From: Hofstenia miamia
Taxonomy: Eukaryota > Xenacoelomorpha > Acoela
Direction of reading: 5' to 3'
DNA: 64,000 nt
Assembly (NCBI GenBank): GCA_004352715.1
Contig: SCFE01000017.1
Location: 2,627,411 to 2,691,410 of the forward strand
Under the pieces are notes generated by a model, which had not been told where the DNA came from, made no database searches, and was given only the letters and a program-made list of their open reading frames with translations. The translations under genes and the position numbers were made by a program. The number at the start of each line of letters is the position of its first letter. Position 1 is the stretch's first letter. Shown piece after piece: positions 1 through 10,821 of the stretch.

Positions 1-104
1 TGATAAACAAAGACATTCTGATAAATTGTGAAAAGTTTTCCCAGATATTCTGCTGCTGTTTCTAAACTTTATGCTTCCCACCTGATTAATGCATTCTAAT
101 GTCC

Positions 105-720
105 AACAACTGAGTATGGTGACAAGGCCATTGCATCTGTGCTCGAAGAAGTCAACTGCTTAGTCTCGGGTAATGCTCCTTGTGAGATTGCGCCATATCT
201 TAGTGGAGCTAATCTTTTTGCATTAACGGAAAACACAGGCGGAATCCGCCCAATTGCCTTGGAAAAAGTTCTTCTTCGAAGGATTATCAAATGTTTATGC
301 CAAATATCAAGGTATAGGGCAGATGCATTGCTTTCTCCACCTTAAGTTGTTATAGGTATTTGAGGAGGTTGCGAAGCAGTCGTCCATGCTTTGAATGGAC
401 TCGTGGCAGTTAGTGGATAGAAGACAAATTTAGCATTTTTCCACGTAGGTATTTAATTGACTAACAGTCTGTCCTTGAGTATTTTTATATTCCCAGCCTT
501 CTGGGTTGACATTTGGATCTAAATCCTTGCCTTTAGCTTGCGGATTTCAACAAGGTGATCGCTTAGATCCCTTTTGTTTTCTTTGGATATCCATACTACC
601 GTTTCGGCTGTAAAACAAACTTTGGCCGCAGCCGGACGTTGGAAATAGCTCTTTGGGCGTGGCCACAGAACACTACTTGGGATCCCCTTAACTGATGTCC
701 CAAGTGTTGTAAGCCTTTAG
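105..720 (+). pseudogene. Decayed non-LTR reverse transcriptase fragment
   Basis: The plus strand carries recognisable reverse-transcriptase blocks in broken frames. A block around 130-330 reads like the segment before the palm (LSGANLFAL, then GGIRPIALEKVLLRRI), as in the GGxRPIAxGxxLRRL block of LINE-type RTs. A later block near 541-573 reads GFQQGDRLDPF, matching the conserved G(V/F)QQGDPLGP box. Stops and frameshifts separate them, and the catalytic YADD box is not seen. No start, end or target duplication is visible, so this is an old truncated copy. The family (seen) is LINE RT; the exact clade is not decided. Confidence 0.6.
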
Positions 721-1442
721 ATATGGTCATTGATGATGCAATGTCATGAGCAGTTGATGGTGAAAGAATTGCGAGTCATGATCGACTCAGGGACGCTTGA
801 AAAGTCTGACTTCACTGAGTTTCGTGCTTGTACTGGGGACATCTTTTTGCCATGCTGGTCTTCTGGCTGACCAGCTCTCTAGACATTACTGTAATTAATT
901 CACTGTAACCTTCGCCTGATCACTTGCGGGTACTAATGCTGGTCATGCTCTAGATATACGCCGAATCATGTTCACGTGAAATCTCTTTGACGATGGTCAC
1001 CAATTCCTATCAAAGTATTGTGCAAGATGTCTGGAGCCTTCTACCTGAAGTGCCTCTTGCGATCAGAATATGTCTTCTACACATTTTTCCAAAAATTAAC
1101 AGTAATTTTGCAGCGTGGAAATGCAACAATTATCAAGATATGGTGGTTAACGGTTAAGTAGTGTTTTGCGTGTTTGGAATGACCACTGGCCGTGCCCGCC
1201 CTGCGCCTGCTTACCTCCTTATGCACGGTTCCGCTTCTCCATTGTGGAATTGATCGGACAGTCCGATCCACTTGCCATCCAAGGATAAATAAGCACAAAA
1301 TTTGCAAATTTTCAGTAAAATGCACAAATTTTTTTAGGAGACCTATAAATTGTGTTACTTTTTATCAAATGTCAAATTATAAGCATTTTACAAAACACCC
1401 ATATATAATTAAATGAAGAAGTAGCAACAATAACTATTTAAG

Positions 1443-1478
<36 letters not shown>

Positions 1479-1796
1479 AATTTGAAGAACATAAATTGAG
1501 TTAAAAACTTTGTAAGAAGTAAATCTAACATTTTTTAATACACTGTTTACAAATTCTTTAGCATTCAATGCATTTTGGTTGATTTGCATGCACTTTGGAT
1601 AATTTTCAGGACAGTATATTTTAAAATTTCGTCATATTTTTGTAATACGTCAGCACAAGCTCAGCCTGGTACAGTCCATATCTATCACTGGGCTTAATAG
1701 CTTTTGTGAAATTAAATAATTTCCAAATATTGTAGTTTGAAAAAAATTCGATACAGCTTGATGTGCGTCTTTCCATACATAAAAATATTCGAATTA
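721..1796. other. Intergenic stretch, (AT)n microsatellite
   Basis: No coding signal is supported. A pure AT dinucleotide run of about 30 bases lies at 1445-1476. The 721-1070 part may be the worn 3' portion of the LINE relic, but no motif proves it. Confidence 0.5.
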
Positions 1797-2084
1797 ATGA
1801 AAGTCTTGCAATAAAATATAATAAAAGATCAGTATAATAAACAAAATCTTGAAAGGATTTAGATTTTCTATATTAGACTTCAGCAATCTTTTCCTAATAG
1901 TTACAGAAAATGTAATGTTTTTCTTAGAATTTGAAGTAGGCCATGCAATTTTCTCATCATATTTTCGTTGTTCTACGGCATTTGAGGATACAACTATTCC
2001 TAAGCCTTTCCTGTTTTCTTACTTAGAAATTTCTATATTTAAAATTCTACTGAAGTACTCGCAATATGTCTCATTTCTGGACAA
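1797..2084 (-). other. Unrecognised open frame with one internal stop
   Basis: One minus-strand frame stays open for about 95 codons apart from a single TAA (complement of 2019-2021). It starts near NETYCEYFSRILN and continues, after the stop, with GLGIVVSSNAVEQRKYDEKI, ending in a short hydrophobic stretch (KILFIILIFYYILL). A CAG/G acceptor-like site and an AA/GTAAG donor-like site sit around the TAA, so part could be exonic. It could be a downstream exon of the EGF gene, a transposon remnant or chance. I do not recognise it. Confidence 0.25.
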
Positions 2085-2336
2085 TTATAAACGGTTGATT
2101 TGTAAATTAATGATTATGTAGATGTAGCCAATGTAATAATTTAATTTTTGAATAACAAATGTAATTTTGTACCTGACTAAGTGGTAAGAGAGTTTTGATG
2201 CTATGATCAGCAAAGCCAGTTGAACTCATTAATCTTAGCATTTTCCCTTTATTACCTTGAACACTTTTTTTGCACCTTGCCGGCTCACATTTTTGCTCGA
2301 CCCACTTCCAAATTACCAAAAAAATAGAATACTTAC

Positions 2337-2493
2337 TTGATGAGATGTTAAATGCAACGCCACTCCCTCATAAGAACGTGAAGCATCTTCCCTTAAAATC
2401 GTGTTCGTTTTCTTTTCTTTGATAGTTAGTACTTTATCCGTAATCGTTGCAACTGTATTCCTACCGCGAGATAGTTTTGAATTGCTTTCGCTT
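2337..2493 (-). CDS. EGF gene, exon 5 (last supported exon)
   Basis: The exon is bounded by a strong acceptor (pyrimidine run then TTTTTTTCTAG) and a perfect GTAAGT donor. It is open for 52 codons in one frame: one leading base completes a codon split from exon 4 (AT+A, Ile) and it ends in phase 0. It encodes residues 146-197 of the joined protein, beginning SESNSKLSRGRN and ending HLTSHQ. The stretch is polar, Ser/Thr/Lys-rich, without cysteine or membrane segment. The next exon is not securely found: a frame continues at 2120-2300, but joining it directly would need an intron of only 32 bases. Exon limits are inferred, not tested. Confidence 0.55.
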
Positions 2494-2694
2494 CTAGAAA
2501 AAAATTAATTTCACAAAATTTCTTCATTCAAAATCTACTTAATCGAAAAACTTGTTTCTTTAAATGAGATTAAGTACTATTTTGTTTATGGAAATTTACT
2601 GTAAAAAGCCTAAATTTTGTAAGGAAAATATTGAGCCTTTAATGAATTACATTAATTTAAAATGCCTTAAATTTATCACATAAGTATGCCTTAC

Positions 2695-2746
2695 ATTGCT
2701 CTGAAGTAGTCATGATCCTCCAGGTGAACTTCTTCTAAATAATTGC
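2695..2746 (-). CDS. EGF gene, exon 4
   Basis: This is a 52-bp exon between acceptor TTTTTACTTTAG and donor AT/GTAAGG. It starts with two bases that complete the codon opened by exon 3 (A+GC, Ser), holds 16 full codons (NYLEEVHLEDHDYFRA) and ends with two bases completed by exon 5. Phase agreement on both sides, across an intron of about 4.9 kb on the upstream side, is the main support. The encoded segment is acidic and probably part of the same extracellular beta-rich region as exon 3 (inference). Confidence 0.55.
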
Positions 2747-4363
2747 CTAAAGTAAAAATTGTAAATACACAATCATATTGACTTCATTAAACATTACTCA
2801 AACTGAATAATACTTATATTCACAATTGCTAGGTAGAATTGGGTTTCGTTTATTTGTAAGACAAAACATTTGAGTGAAAGTTGTCAGTGGATCTGAAAAT
2901 TGTTGTTGCAAACCTCCCAGCGCAGTTGCTACCCGGCCATGATATCAAGCCAATGCCCGGCCCTTTAACCCACAAATCAATCCCAGCTCGGTGTGTTGCG
3001 ATTGGTAATATTCAGACCCAGGCCTGGCCCGGGCCCTTAATATCCAAAACCATAAGTTTTGTAAATTAAAAATTAAACATAATTGAAAATACCAAAATGA
3101 AATAATCAACTACAATTTTTAGCAATAAAATTCAGTTGTAATGGCTTCAAATAAAGATGTGTCCACTGCTGGAAAAGATTTTTAATGGGCATTATTAAAT
3201 TGTTAATAGTTGTATTGGTTTAAATGAATACATGTTTATAGGTACATCATAAAAATTTTTACGAATTTATGCAGCATCCTAATTTCAAGCATGCAAATAA
3301 AACCCAGTGTATTGTCTAAGTAATTCAAAGTTTACGCGGGGACACCTAAAATATAATTGAAATTGATTGGCACTTTGCTTATTAGAGCATTGCGCATTGA
3401 AAAGTAAATGATTCTTCTTAGTTTTTATCAATATTGCTGCATTTTACTATCCCAAAATACTGCGGCATCGGAAAATTGCATGGTATTGGAATTGGAACGA
3501 TATACCGCCCAACCCAACACATTTTTTGTGTTTTTATAATATATTTATGTCCCTGTTTAAGTGAAACTATTTTTTGACGACTTGCTACTTATCCTTTTCG
3601 TAATTCGAGTATCTCGATTCCAGATTCTACAGAAGACGTGGATCTAAAAAAACCGATCCATGGACAAGTTTGGTGAAAGATGATTTCATAATGTACATGT
3701 ACTAAGTTAGCTAAATCAAAGTTACCAGAAGCTAACATATCACGAGTGTTATATTAATAACTTTCTAAGCATTCAATAAAGAACACCAAATCCAAAATAG
3801 ACAACTCATACATTAGTCTTCCCCTTCTTTGCGCTTTACAATGTAATATATCAACATTATCAACATCTCTTTAAATTGAACGATCTCTACCACTAGTAAC
3901 TTCCTGATCTTCCTGTATAACTCCCTCAGTTGATTCTTGTTCCAGGTAGCTATTTTTGCTCATGATCCAAAAACGGGCATTGATCACGTATTAATTGTAT
4001 TTATACTGATCGGCCTATTTAATGCTGAATTCTGTAGTATATTCCTTACCCCCTCTTGTATTCCATCCTTAATCTAGCCTTCATTTACTCATGACCTGTT
4101 ATATCTCTCTATCACTCCTAAGTACTTTTATCCTTTTTTTACCTCCTTAATCTCCATAATACTCGTCCCCAATCCACTCCATCTTTACACTTCCCATGAT
4201 CCTTGTCACTGCTTTACACTTGCTTAATCCAAAATCCAGGTGAGTACTTGCCTTCTCGAATGTCTTCACTTGCTTCGGCAACATCTTCCTCGAACTTGAA
4301 TATATCTTCAGGTTGGCCATGTACCATAGATGACTCACTACTTGACTACTTTTATTTGCTCTT
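2747..4363. other. Intron 3, left part
   Basis: This lies within the long third intron of the minus-strand EGF gene. At 2881-3060 it holds a GC-rich patch with CCCGGCC and GGCCCGGGCC motifs, similar in style to hAT-type transposon ends seen elsewhere in the window, but no paired end is found. The rest shows nothing recognisable. Confidence 0.4.
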
Positions 4364-4364
4364 A

Positions 4365-4402
<38 letters not shown>
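4364..4402. repeat. (TTA)n microsatellite
   Basis: A run of about 13 TTA trinucleotides lies immediately before the first recognisable LINE sequence. Such trinucleotide tails often lie at LINE 3' ends, so this may mark the junction with an older LINE insertion (inference). Confidence 0.85.
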
Positions 4403-7175
4403 GTATTAATAATAATTTGTTTAATCCTGACCGACACTATTTTGAAAATTTCATAAAAAACCTATTCGGTAGAGGTGGCGGACTCATGTTATGTTCCAAA
4501 ATGTTTAATACCAATTAGTAAATTTGAATATGAATTAGACCACGATGTATTTGAATACCTCTGGATAGAAATTATATCGTTTGAAAACAAATGTCATAAG
4601 GAACTGATCAATATCACATACAACCCAAAAATGGCCATATTGACTATCTAAATTATAAGTCAAATGAAATGTCCTAAATAAGTGATGTCTACTATTCTAT
4701 AAATGTATTTAGTGACGTTAATATAAATTATTTTAATAATCTTGAGAGAATTTTGTGCCACATATGATTTTCGTTGTATAAATACTGACTGTCCAACAAG
4801 ACAAAACAACTTAATTGACTACTTCCTAACAAATTCAGACTTATGTTTTAAACCCATCATCTTTGAATCATTCAGTGACCATGCTCTTTGTGCCTATATA
4901 AGTAATATAACTAATAAAACTGATCATTTTTAACATAACATATACAAGAGATTATCTAAATTATTCAGACTAAATAATGTCGAAAATATATCGTTCAATT
5001 ACATATACACACTAAAATCTGGATCTTGTATGGTTAATTATTTTTCAAAAGAAATTTGCAATGCAATTAACAAAGCAGCACTTATTAAATACCGAAAGAT
5101 TAAAGGCTCGCAAATTTGCTTTATTCAATGCTGATGATCGCGAAATACATGAACAAGAAAGCATTAAAAAAAACTATTTGATCTTGAAAAAACAGAACCT
5201 ACGACCCCTAATTGGACTAATTACGAAAAATCAAAGAAGATAAACAACTAATAAAAAATCTGCTTTAAAACAAAACAAGTTTTTCGATACCTTAAGTAAA
5301 ACAAGCAAAAAATGGCGATATATTCATAAATTTTTGGGAAAAAATAAAGGAATTTCAACTGACATTAACGAATTAAAAATTGATAACCAAATTATGACTT
5401 AAAAAACAAAAATAATAGAACACCTAAACATAACATTTAAAGAACTTGGCAACTTCAATTTCTCCAAACATAAAAGTAAGGAAAATATTAATAAATGCAC
5501 AACAAAAACATTTTCTTTTAGACTCGCAAATGCTAGTGAATTAGAAACCATATAATAAAAACTTTAGACACAATTAATTGAACTGCCTCTTATAATCTTC
5601 CAATCTTTATTATTAAGCGCTTTTCCATATCTTTAGTGAGTATCTGTTATTCGCATTTAACCAATGCATTATTGATAACGAATTTCCCGAAATTTTCAAA
5701 AAATCTGACATAATTCCTCTATTTAAAAAAAGTGACTCTCTAAACGCAAAAAAATTATAGACCTATTTCATTAGCCATCGTTTTAGTAAACTATTTGAGA
5801 AATTATTAAATAATCAAATAAACGACTATTTCCAATCTGCAAATATTCTTTCAAAAGAATTTGGTTTTCGTAATGGTTATAGCACTCAAGATGCAATTTT
5901 ATCAATATCAGAACAAATAAAATCTAATTTAACCCTAAGCAAATGTAGTTGTGTTTCACTCCCCGAATTGAGCAAAGCTTTTAACTCAATGAATTTTGAC
6001 ATATAAAGGTACAAATTAATATATTATAACTTTGATAACAAATCTGTTAACTTAATAATGAACTTCCTTCAAAATCGACAACAAAGTTATACATAATGGC
6101 AACAAATCAAAATATATTACAAATGACAGCGGGGTGCCTCAAGGCACAGTTCTAGGTCCCATCCTATTTGCAATCTACGTGAATGACATAACCCAAAATG
6201 CAAAATACAGTAAAATTTATCAATATGCAAATGATACATGTTTTATAAGTACTAATATAAATACTTTTAAAGCAACTAAAGAATTGCAAATTGATATTGA
6301 AAATCTAACATATTTCACAAATAATCAACTGAAAGTAAATATTGAAAAAACACAAATTATAATATTCTCTTCTAAGAAGTTCAAAAGTCTCACAAAAAAC
6401 ATTGAACTTAATATAAACCATGCACCAATAAAGCAAAGTGATCCATCAGCTATTTATGTGTTGAAATCGACAATGATTTAAATTTTGAACAATTATTAAT
6501 GTCAAACACAAGAAAAATGGCATCTGGGGTTAGCTAACTATCATCTTAGAAATATTTCAAATAAATATCACAAACAATTTATAAATGTTCTCTGCTTACC
6601 ACACTTTCAATATTGCTCATTTCTCTTTACAAATATAAACTCGAAATATCGCATTCTTATCTTAAACCTTCAATTGGTCTCCTTAAAACACTCAATTTCG
6701 CTCAAAAACATGACAATGTATCCAACTATCGACTAAAATACGAATTATTTTCTCCTTACTACCAAATTCAAATGCATATCTTATCAGTATTATTTAAATT
6801 CAAATTTGGTCAACCCGCGATTTCGTTTTTAAAACAACATTAATTAAATGAACATTCTCAAAAATTCATATGCTTAGATAAGAATTATAATAGCTTTCAC
6901 CACACAGCAACTAAGGTATAGAATAACTTAGATCATGAAATCCAACTCGAAAAAAACCAAGAAATTCAGAAAAAAAATTGCAGATTCGTCTTTTTAATAG
7001 ACTTGCATTCTTAACGACAATAACGTACTACACTCATTTGAAAATTTTGTATAGCACAAGAAAGCCACACACACAAATTTATATTATATATATTTTATTA
7101 TTATTTTGTACATGTATTTGCAGTTTGTAGCTTTTGTATTAGTTTACAGCAATAAATTTGCTTTGACTCTTATTA
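4402..7175 (+). pseudogene. Jockey/CR1-type LINE, endonuclease plus reverse transcriptase, decayed
   Basis: The plus strand carries a decayed non-LTR retrotransposon. The endonuclease part is visible at 4510-4935 (EYELDHDVFEYLWIEI; later PTRQNNLIDYFLTN and FSDHALCAYI, the SDH catalytic motif). RT blocks follow: KKSDIIPLFKK near 5700, KEFGFRNGYSTQDAI near 5850, and at 6125-6480 SGVPQGTVLGPILFAIYVND, where the catalytic box reads YANDT instead of YADDT. A C-terminal part runs to about 6840. The 3' end is near 7140-7175, close to AATAAA and TTATTATTAT. Many stops and frameshifts make it inactive. It sits antisense inside intron 3 of the EGF gene. Confidence 0.8.
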
Positions 7176-7471
7176 TTATCAAGCTATTGACCATTTCAGT
7201 ATGATTAAAAATGCAACTGCATAGAAACTACTCAAAATATAGGAAATTTATTTTAGTAGGCTACTATTACACAAAAGTGAATATTGCAATGACTGGAGTA
7301 GCTGATAAGCACGCAAAGGCAAATATACTAAAACAGATTTATTAGTTTTAAAAGTGCTATGCATACATCTAACTACTTAAGAAAATATTAAGAGGAACTT
7401 AAAGAGATTCTATAAATAAATTCATAAATTTCTCGCAATCGAAAGCTTAATGTTGGGAACCCGAAACGAAC

Positions 7472-7473
<2 letters not shown>

Positions 7474-7517
<44 letters not shown>
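7474..7517. repeat. (TA)n microsatellite
   Basis: An imperfect AT dinucleotide run interrupted once by TG. It lies in intron 3, about 150 bp downstream of exon 3 of the EGF gene. Confidence 0.9.
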
Positions 7518-7666
7518 TCATCCAATGTTTCCATTTCGTGCCATGTAGTTGCTATCGCCTCTCTAGAATAACAATTTGATTGATGACACATTTAGTTCTG
7601 TATTATATGAATGAAGTCTATATTTGATAATTTTTATAGCAATGTCCATATGTATAAATCACTTAC

Positions 7667-7748
7667 TGACATAGCATTTTGCTGTTCCACACACAATAAG
7701 CTTGTTACCATGGAAAACCATATGCAGATCCTTATCAGAAAGGTTGCT
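7667..7748 (-). CDS. EGF gene, exon 3
   Basis: This 82-bp exon has acceptor ATTTAG/AGC and donor GTCA/GTAAGT, both near consensus. It begins in phase 0, matching the phase-0 end of the EGF exon, and ends with one base completed by exon 4. It encodes residues 101-127: SNLSDKDLHMVFHGNKLIVC then GTAKCYV. There is an N-glycosylation sequon (NLS, N102) and two cysteines (120 and 125), which fits an extracellular fold. No named domain is recognised. The downstream intron is interrupted by the LINE at 4402-7175. Confidence 0.6.
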
Positions 7749-7939
7749 CTAAATTAATACACATTTAGTATAATATTAACCTGAGTTGTCTGACTTGATT
7801 AGACTAATACTGAGCAACATAATGCAAAAAGTAATTGAAACAAAATTTATTGGGTGGAGGAATATAGAACAGCGTCAAAATGAGATTGTGGGTAGGATAC
7901 AGATTCTGTAGAAATATATAACGAACGAATCTGGATATC

Positions 7940-8290
7940 CAGAGTTGGAAACGGGACTGAATTCTTATCCCGGTTCCGTGAGATGTATTCCAGGCCCGTT
8001 CAATCTTTATGCTGAGCCGTTTTTATGTTCTCGTCCCGTCTAGTACACTTCAAGCGGTTTTTGAAAAAAGCGTTTGGTTCATTGTGAACGCATTTTAAAT
8101 ATGTCAAAATTCAATATTGACCAAATACATCACAAAAAGAACGAAATCGTATCCTTTTAAATACTAAAAAACAATTAGATCCAATTTTAGTTTCATTTTT
8201 TGTAGTCCCGGGCTCGTTTCAAGCAAAAAGTTCTGTCCCGGTCCCGTATCGTCCCGGCCCATCAAATGTCCCGTCCCATTTCCATCTCTG
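7940..8290. mobile_element. hAT-type MITE with 8-bp target duplication
   Basis: A 351-bp non-coding element. The left end reads CAGAGTTGGAAACGGGAC and the right end, reverse-complemented, CAGAGATGGAAATGGGAC. Flanking 8-mers TGGATATC (7932-7939) and TGTATATC (8291-8298) match at 7 of 8 positions, as expected for hAT target duplications. The interior near each end is packed with CCCGGT/TCCCG motifs, probably subterminal transposase-binding repeats (inference). It lies in intron 2 of the EGF gene. Confidence 0.8.
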
Positions 8291-8298
8291 TGTATATC

Positions 8299-8982
8299 AC
8301 AATTATATACTTTTTTGTAATTTATGTAATCTTTGGCTTGTGTCAATGTTATGTATGCTAGACATTAGGTAGTGGAAAATCCGTTTTTATGTGACTTATG
8401 ACCACAAAGTCTAATGGCTATGATATAACGCTTTAGACAACAAATCATCCCTACTCCAGAATCATAGCGTATCTAGCATAGCCAAAACATTAATAAGCCA
8501 ATATCCAGGTACTGATTTGTTTATGCTCGGTAGTTTTTAAAAAATGAACAGCTTTTTTGCTAACTAGTATTAGAAAACGTTATAAAAGAGAAACATACCT
8601 TCAAAATTATATTTTTAACACTACCTTAGATTGTTAATCAAGTAAAACATTAACATTTTTTCTCGGTTCCGGTTTTGACTGAAAAATGCGTTTTCCGTTG
8701 TTTTGGGTTTACCTCTAACTCCTAGTAATCCTACTATGTCTAAATCTAAATTAATTAACTGCGTTTCTTGGGAATTGTATTGTAGTTAAATATTATTGCA
8801 ATATTTTAGGGTATTGATGTTTATACTTTTATAGAAGGAACCTGAAGGCAGACGAATGTCTGTACATTAATCCATCTTGTAATTGTGTGTAAACATTGAC
8901 CCAAACAATTTACATCCTTCAATCGTTTATAACCTTGTACAATAACGTTATTAAAATTTTTGAAGATGAAACATTCACTTAC
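8299..8982. other. Intron 2 remainder of EGF gene
   Basis: Non-coding sequence between the hAT MITE and the EGF exon. The frame open past the exon's GTAAGT donor is most simply intronic read-through. No other signal was seen. Confidence 0.45.
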
Positions 8983-9215
8983 ATTTAAAATGAAATTCAA
9001 CTGCGGCGTTTTTGGAAATTCTATCGAAATATCAAGCTTGTTTCTAGAATAATTGGTGTAAGCCAAAGCGATTACCTCGGTAAATGAATCACAGTAAATT
9101 AAACCACTTTCCGAAAGTTTAGTCCAAAAATTGGTGGGGCACTGGCACTCATAAAAACCATCCCTTTGAGGTTCGCAAGCACCATCATTAAAGCACATGT
9201 TATGCTCACATGGGT
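8983..9215 (-). CDS. EGF-like domain exon (exon 2)
   Basis: This exon encodes an extracellular EGF-like module. It is bounded by acceptor TTATTTTTAG/AC and donor AAT/GTAAGTG. It begins in phase 1, typical of EGF modules, and its first two bases complete the codon left by the signal-peptide exon (G+AC, Asp). Six cysteines have EGF spacing (residues 25, 30, 36, 46, 48 and 64 of the joined protein): DPCEHNMCFNDGACEPQ, then YECQCP, then LIYC. About 36 further residues follow (AYTNYSRNKLDISIEF...), with a glycosylation sequon at N77. An alternative GAG/GTAATC donor near 9083 would shorten the exon but break the phase match with exon 3. Role unknown; probably a secreted or membrane-anchored protein. 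Confidence 0.75.
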
Positions 9216-10754
9216 CTAAAAATAATACTTTGCACATTGAAAACGAAGTCATTTGTGATCTATATGCATATACACCTACAAATAAGAAATTTAATATATG
9301 GTTTAAAAAACGAAATCATTTTAATGTGAAAATCAATTCAAACTGTGCATCCCATGTCTCGTTTATATGGCTTAGGATTTCATTAAAATTAAACTCAGTG
9401 GCATACGCAAAGAGACATGGAAGAATTTCTCCCAGTCAGGTTTTCAAAACTGATTTTGATACGTCAAAATCAAAATTTTTTTTGTAAGAATCAAACTTAA
9501 AACTGAAGTTGGAATGTTGTCATTCCATCATGACTAAAATGACCCCGCAAGAAAATCGTGCGTACGCGCCCTTGAAATGTTAACTATGTACATTATTTGA
9601 AGCCACTAATAACACGAAATGCTTGTCTACTAAAAATTCACAAAGCGCCAATTACATTCATTCGGTTTTGAGAAACATAACTTTAAACAGAAACTCGATT
9701 CATTGCATTGCACAAGCTCAAACGTAAGCTTCAAAAAATAAAATATTAATTTTTACTTTGTAATGCAATGATAATTGAATATATTTTATTACTAAGCAAA
9801 GCCCAAGTGGAATTATAATTAAATAAATAGGATTTATACTTCTTATAAAGAGCATGCAAAATAAGACCGTTTAAACCTCAATGATGTTTGGATTAACAAT
9901 TTAATATTGTTTCTAGTACACATTTTTCAAAATTAGGATTAAATTGATGATTGGCATATTGAATTGGGTTAACCAATTCAGAATATTAAATTTTTCAATT
10001 TCTTTTTGTTCAATTCCTAATACAAAAGTTGTTCTACAGTTACAAATGGAAAACTATATAAAATGTTAGTAAGTCCAAATTGCAAATAGCGTCTAGCATT
10101 CAACTAGGTATTAAATTGCACCTATTATGGACAAACACTTTGCCCAACGGCTGAATGCTAATATTTGCACCAACAATAGCTGATAATGTAATGCCATTTT
10201 GGAAAAAATTATAGATTTACGTAAAAGAATTATTATTTGAAATGAATAAACAAAAGTTTTCAATTTTCGCGGGCTCCTCACTTGAAAAATTTAACTATGG
10301 TCAAGCTTGTAAAAAAAAATCAACTATCAAAACATTCTATGTAATCTCGTCAGACACCGAGAGAGCCTATATTTTGTAATTTAAAAGTTGATTAAATTAC
10401 AACCTACTATAACTTATTTAAAATATGGATTTACGAAACCATACTGATTCAAATATCTGGAGTTCATACAAGGCTCCTCCGAAAACTTCACCCTTTGAGA
10501 TAATCAAATTTATGTTAAAATCCACATAATAATTGCATAATAAATTAAATATTTTGCATATGACCATTTTTACGTATTCAAATAGGGGTTGTTGACTAGT
10601 AAGCTGACATTTAAAATCTATGAACATGACAGTATACTAACCTATGGTCAGCTCAAAATTTGATTGATGTTTTGATCAAAAATTAGATCGTCAGGTATTA
10701 CTTATTGAATTTTTACGATAAATTATATCATATTTAAAAAAATACGTAAATTAC
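9216..10754. other. Intron 1 of EGF gene
   Basis: This separates the signal-peptide exon from the EGF exon, which join in phase. A 69-codon minus frame at 10418-10627 has a CATAG acceptor-like start, but it is not needed for a consistent reading and shows no domain. Nothing else is recognisable. Confidence 0.45.
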
Positions 10755-10821
10755 CTTCTGCTTGGGAGCAATGCAAAACCGACAGCACAATGAAGAATAG
10801 GCTGCAACCTCCAGAAGACAT
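10755..10821 (-). CDS. Signal-peptide exon (exon 1) of EGF gene
   Basis: ATG at the complement of 10819-10821 opens MSSGGCSLFFIVLSVLHCSQ followed by AE, a short n-region, a hydrophobic core (LFFIVLSVL) and a small-residue end (SQA) where signal peptidase would be expected to cut after residue 21. The exon ends G/GTAATT in phase 1, and the leftover G plus AC of the EGF exon gives Asp. The mature protein would therefore begin Glu-Asp-Pro-Cys, directly at the EGF module. An upstream out-of-frame ATG lies 8 bases earlier. The 5' UTR and promoter are not defined. Confidence 0.65.

Noticed and set aside
2107-2319. Possible exon 6 of the EGF gene (WVEQKCEPARCKK...)
   Set aside because: Open and cysteine-containing, but joining it in phase to exon 5 needs a 32-base intron with a poor acceptor. 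Kept only as a possibility.
7388-7591. Frame with IYIYIYIY repeats
   Set aside because: It translates an AT microsatellite; the same applies to frames over other AT runs.
8821-8982. C-terminal extension of the EGF frame past 8983
   Set aside because: It begins at a perfect GTAAGT donor, and the next exon joins in phase, so it is treated as intron.
10418-10627. Possible extra exon between signal peptide and EGF
   Set aside because: It has an acceptor-like start, but exons 1 and 2 already join perfectly and the frame has no domain or good donor in phase.
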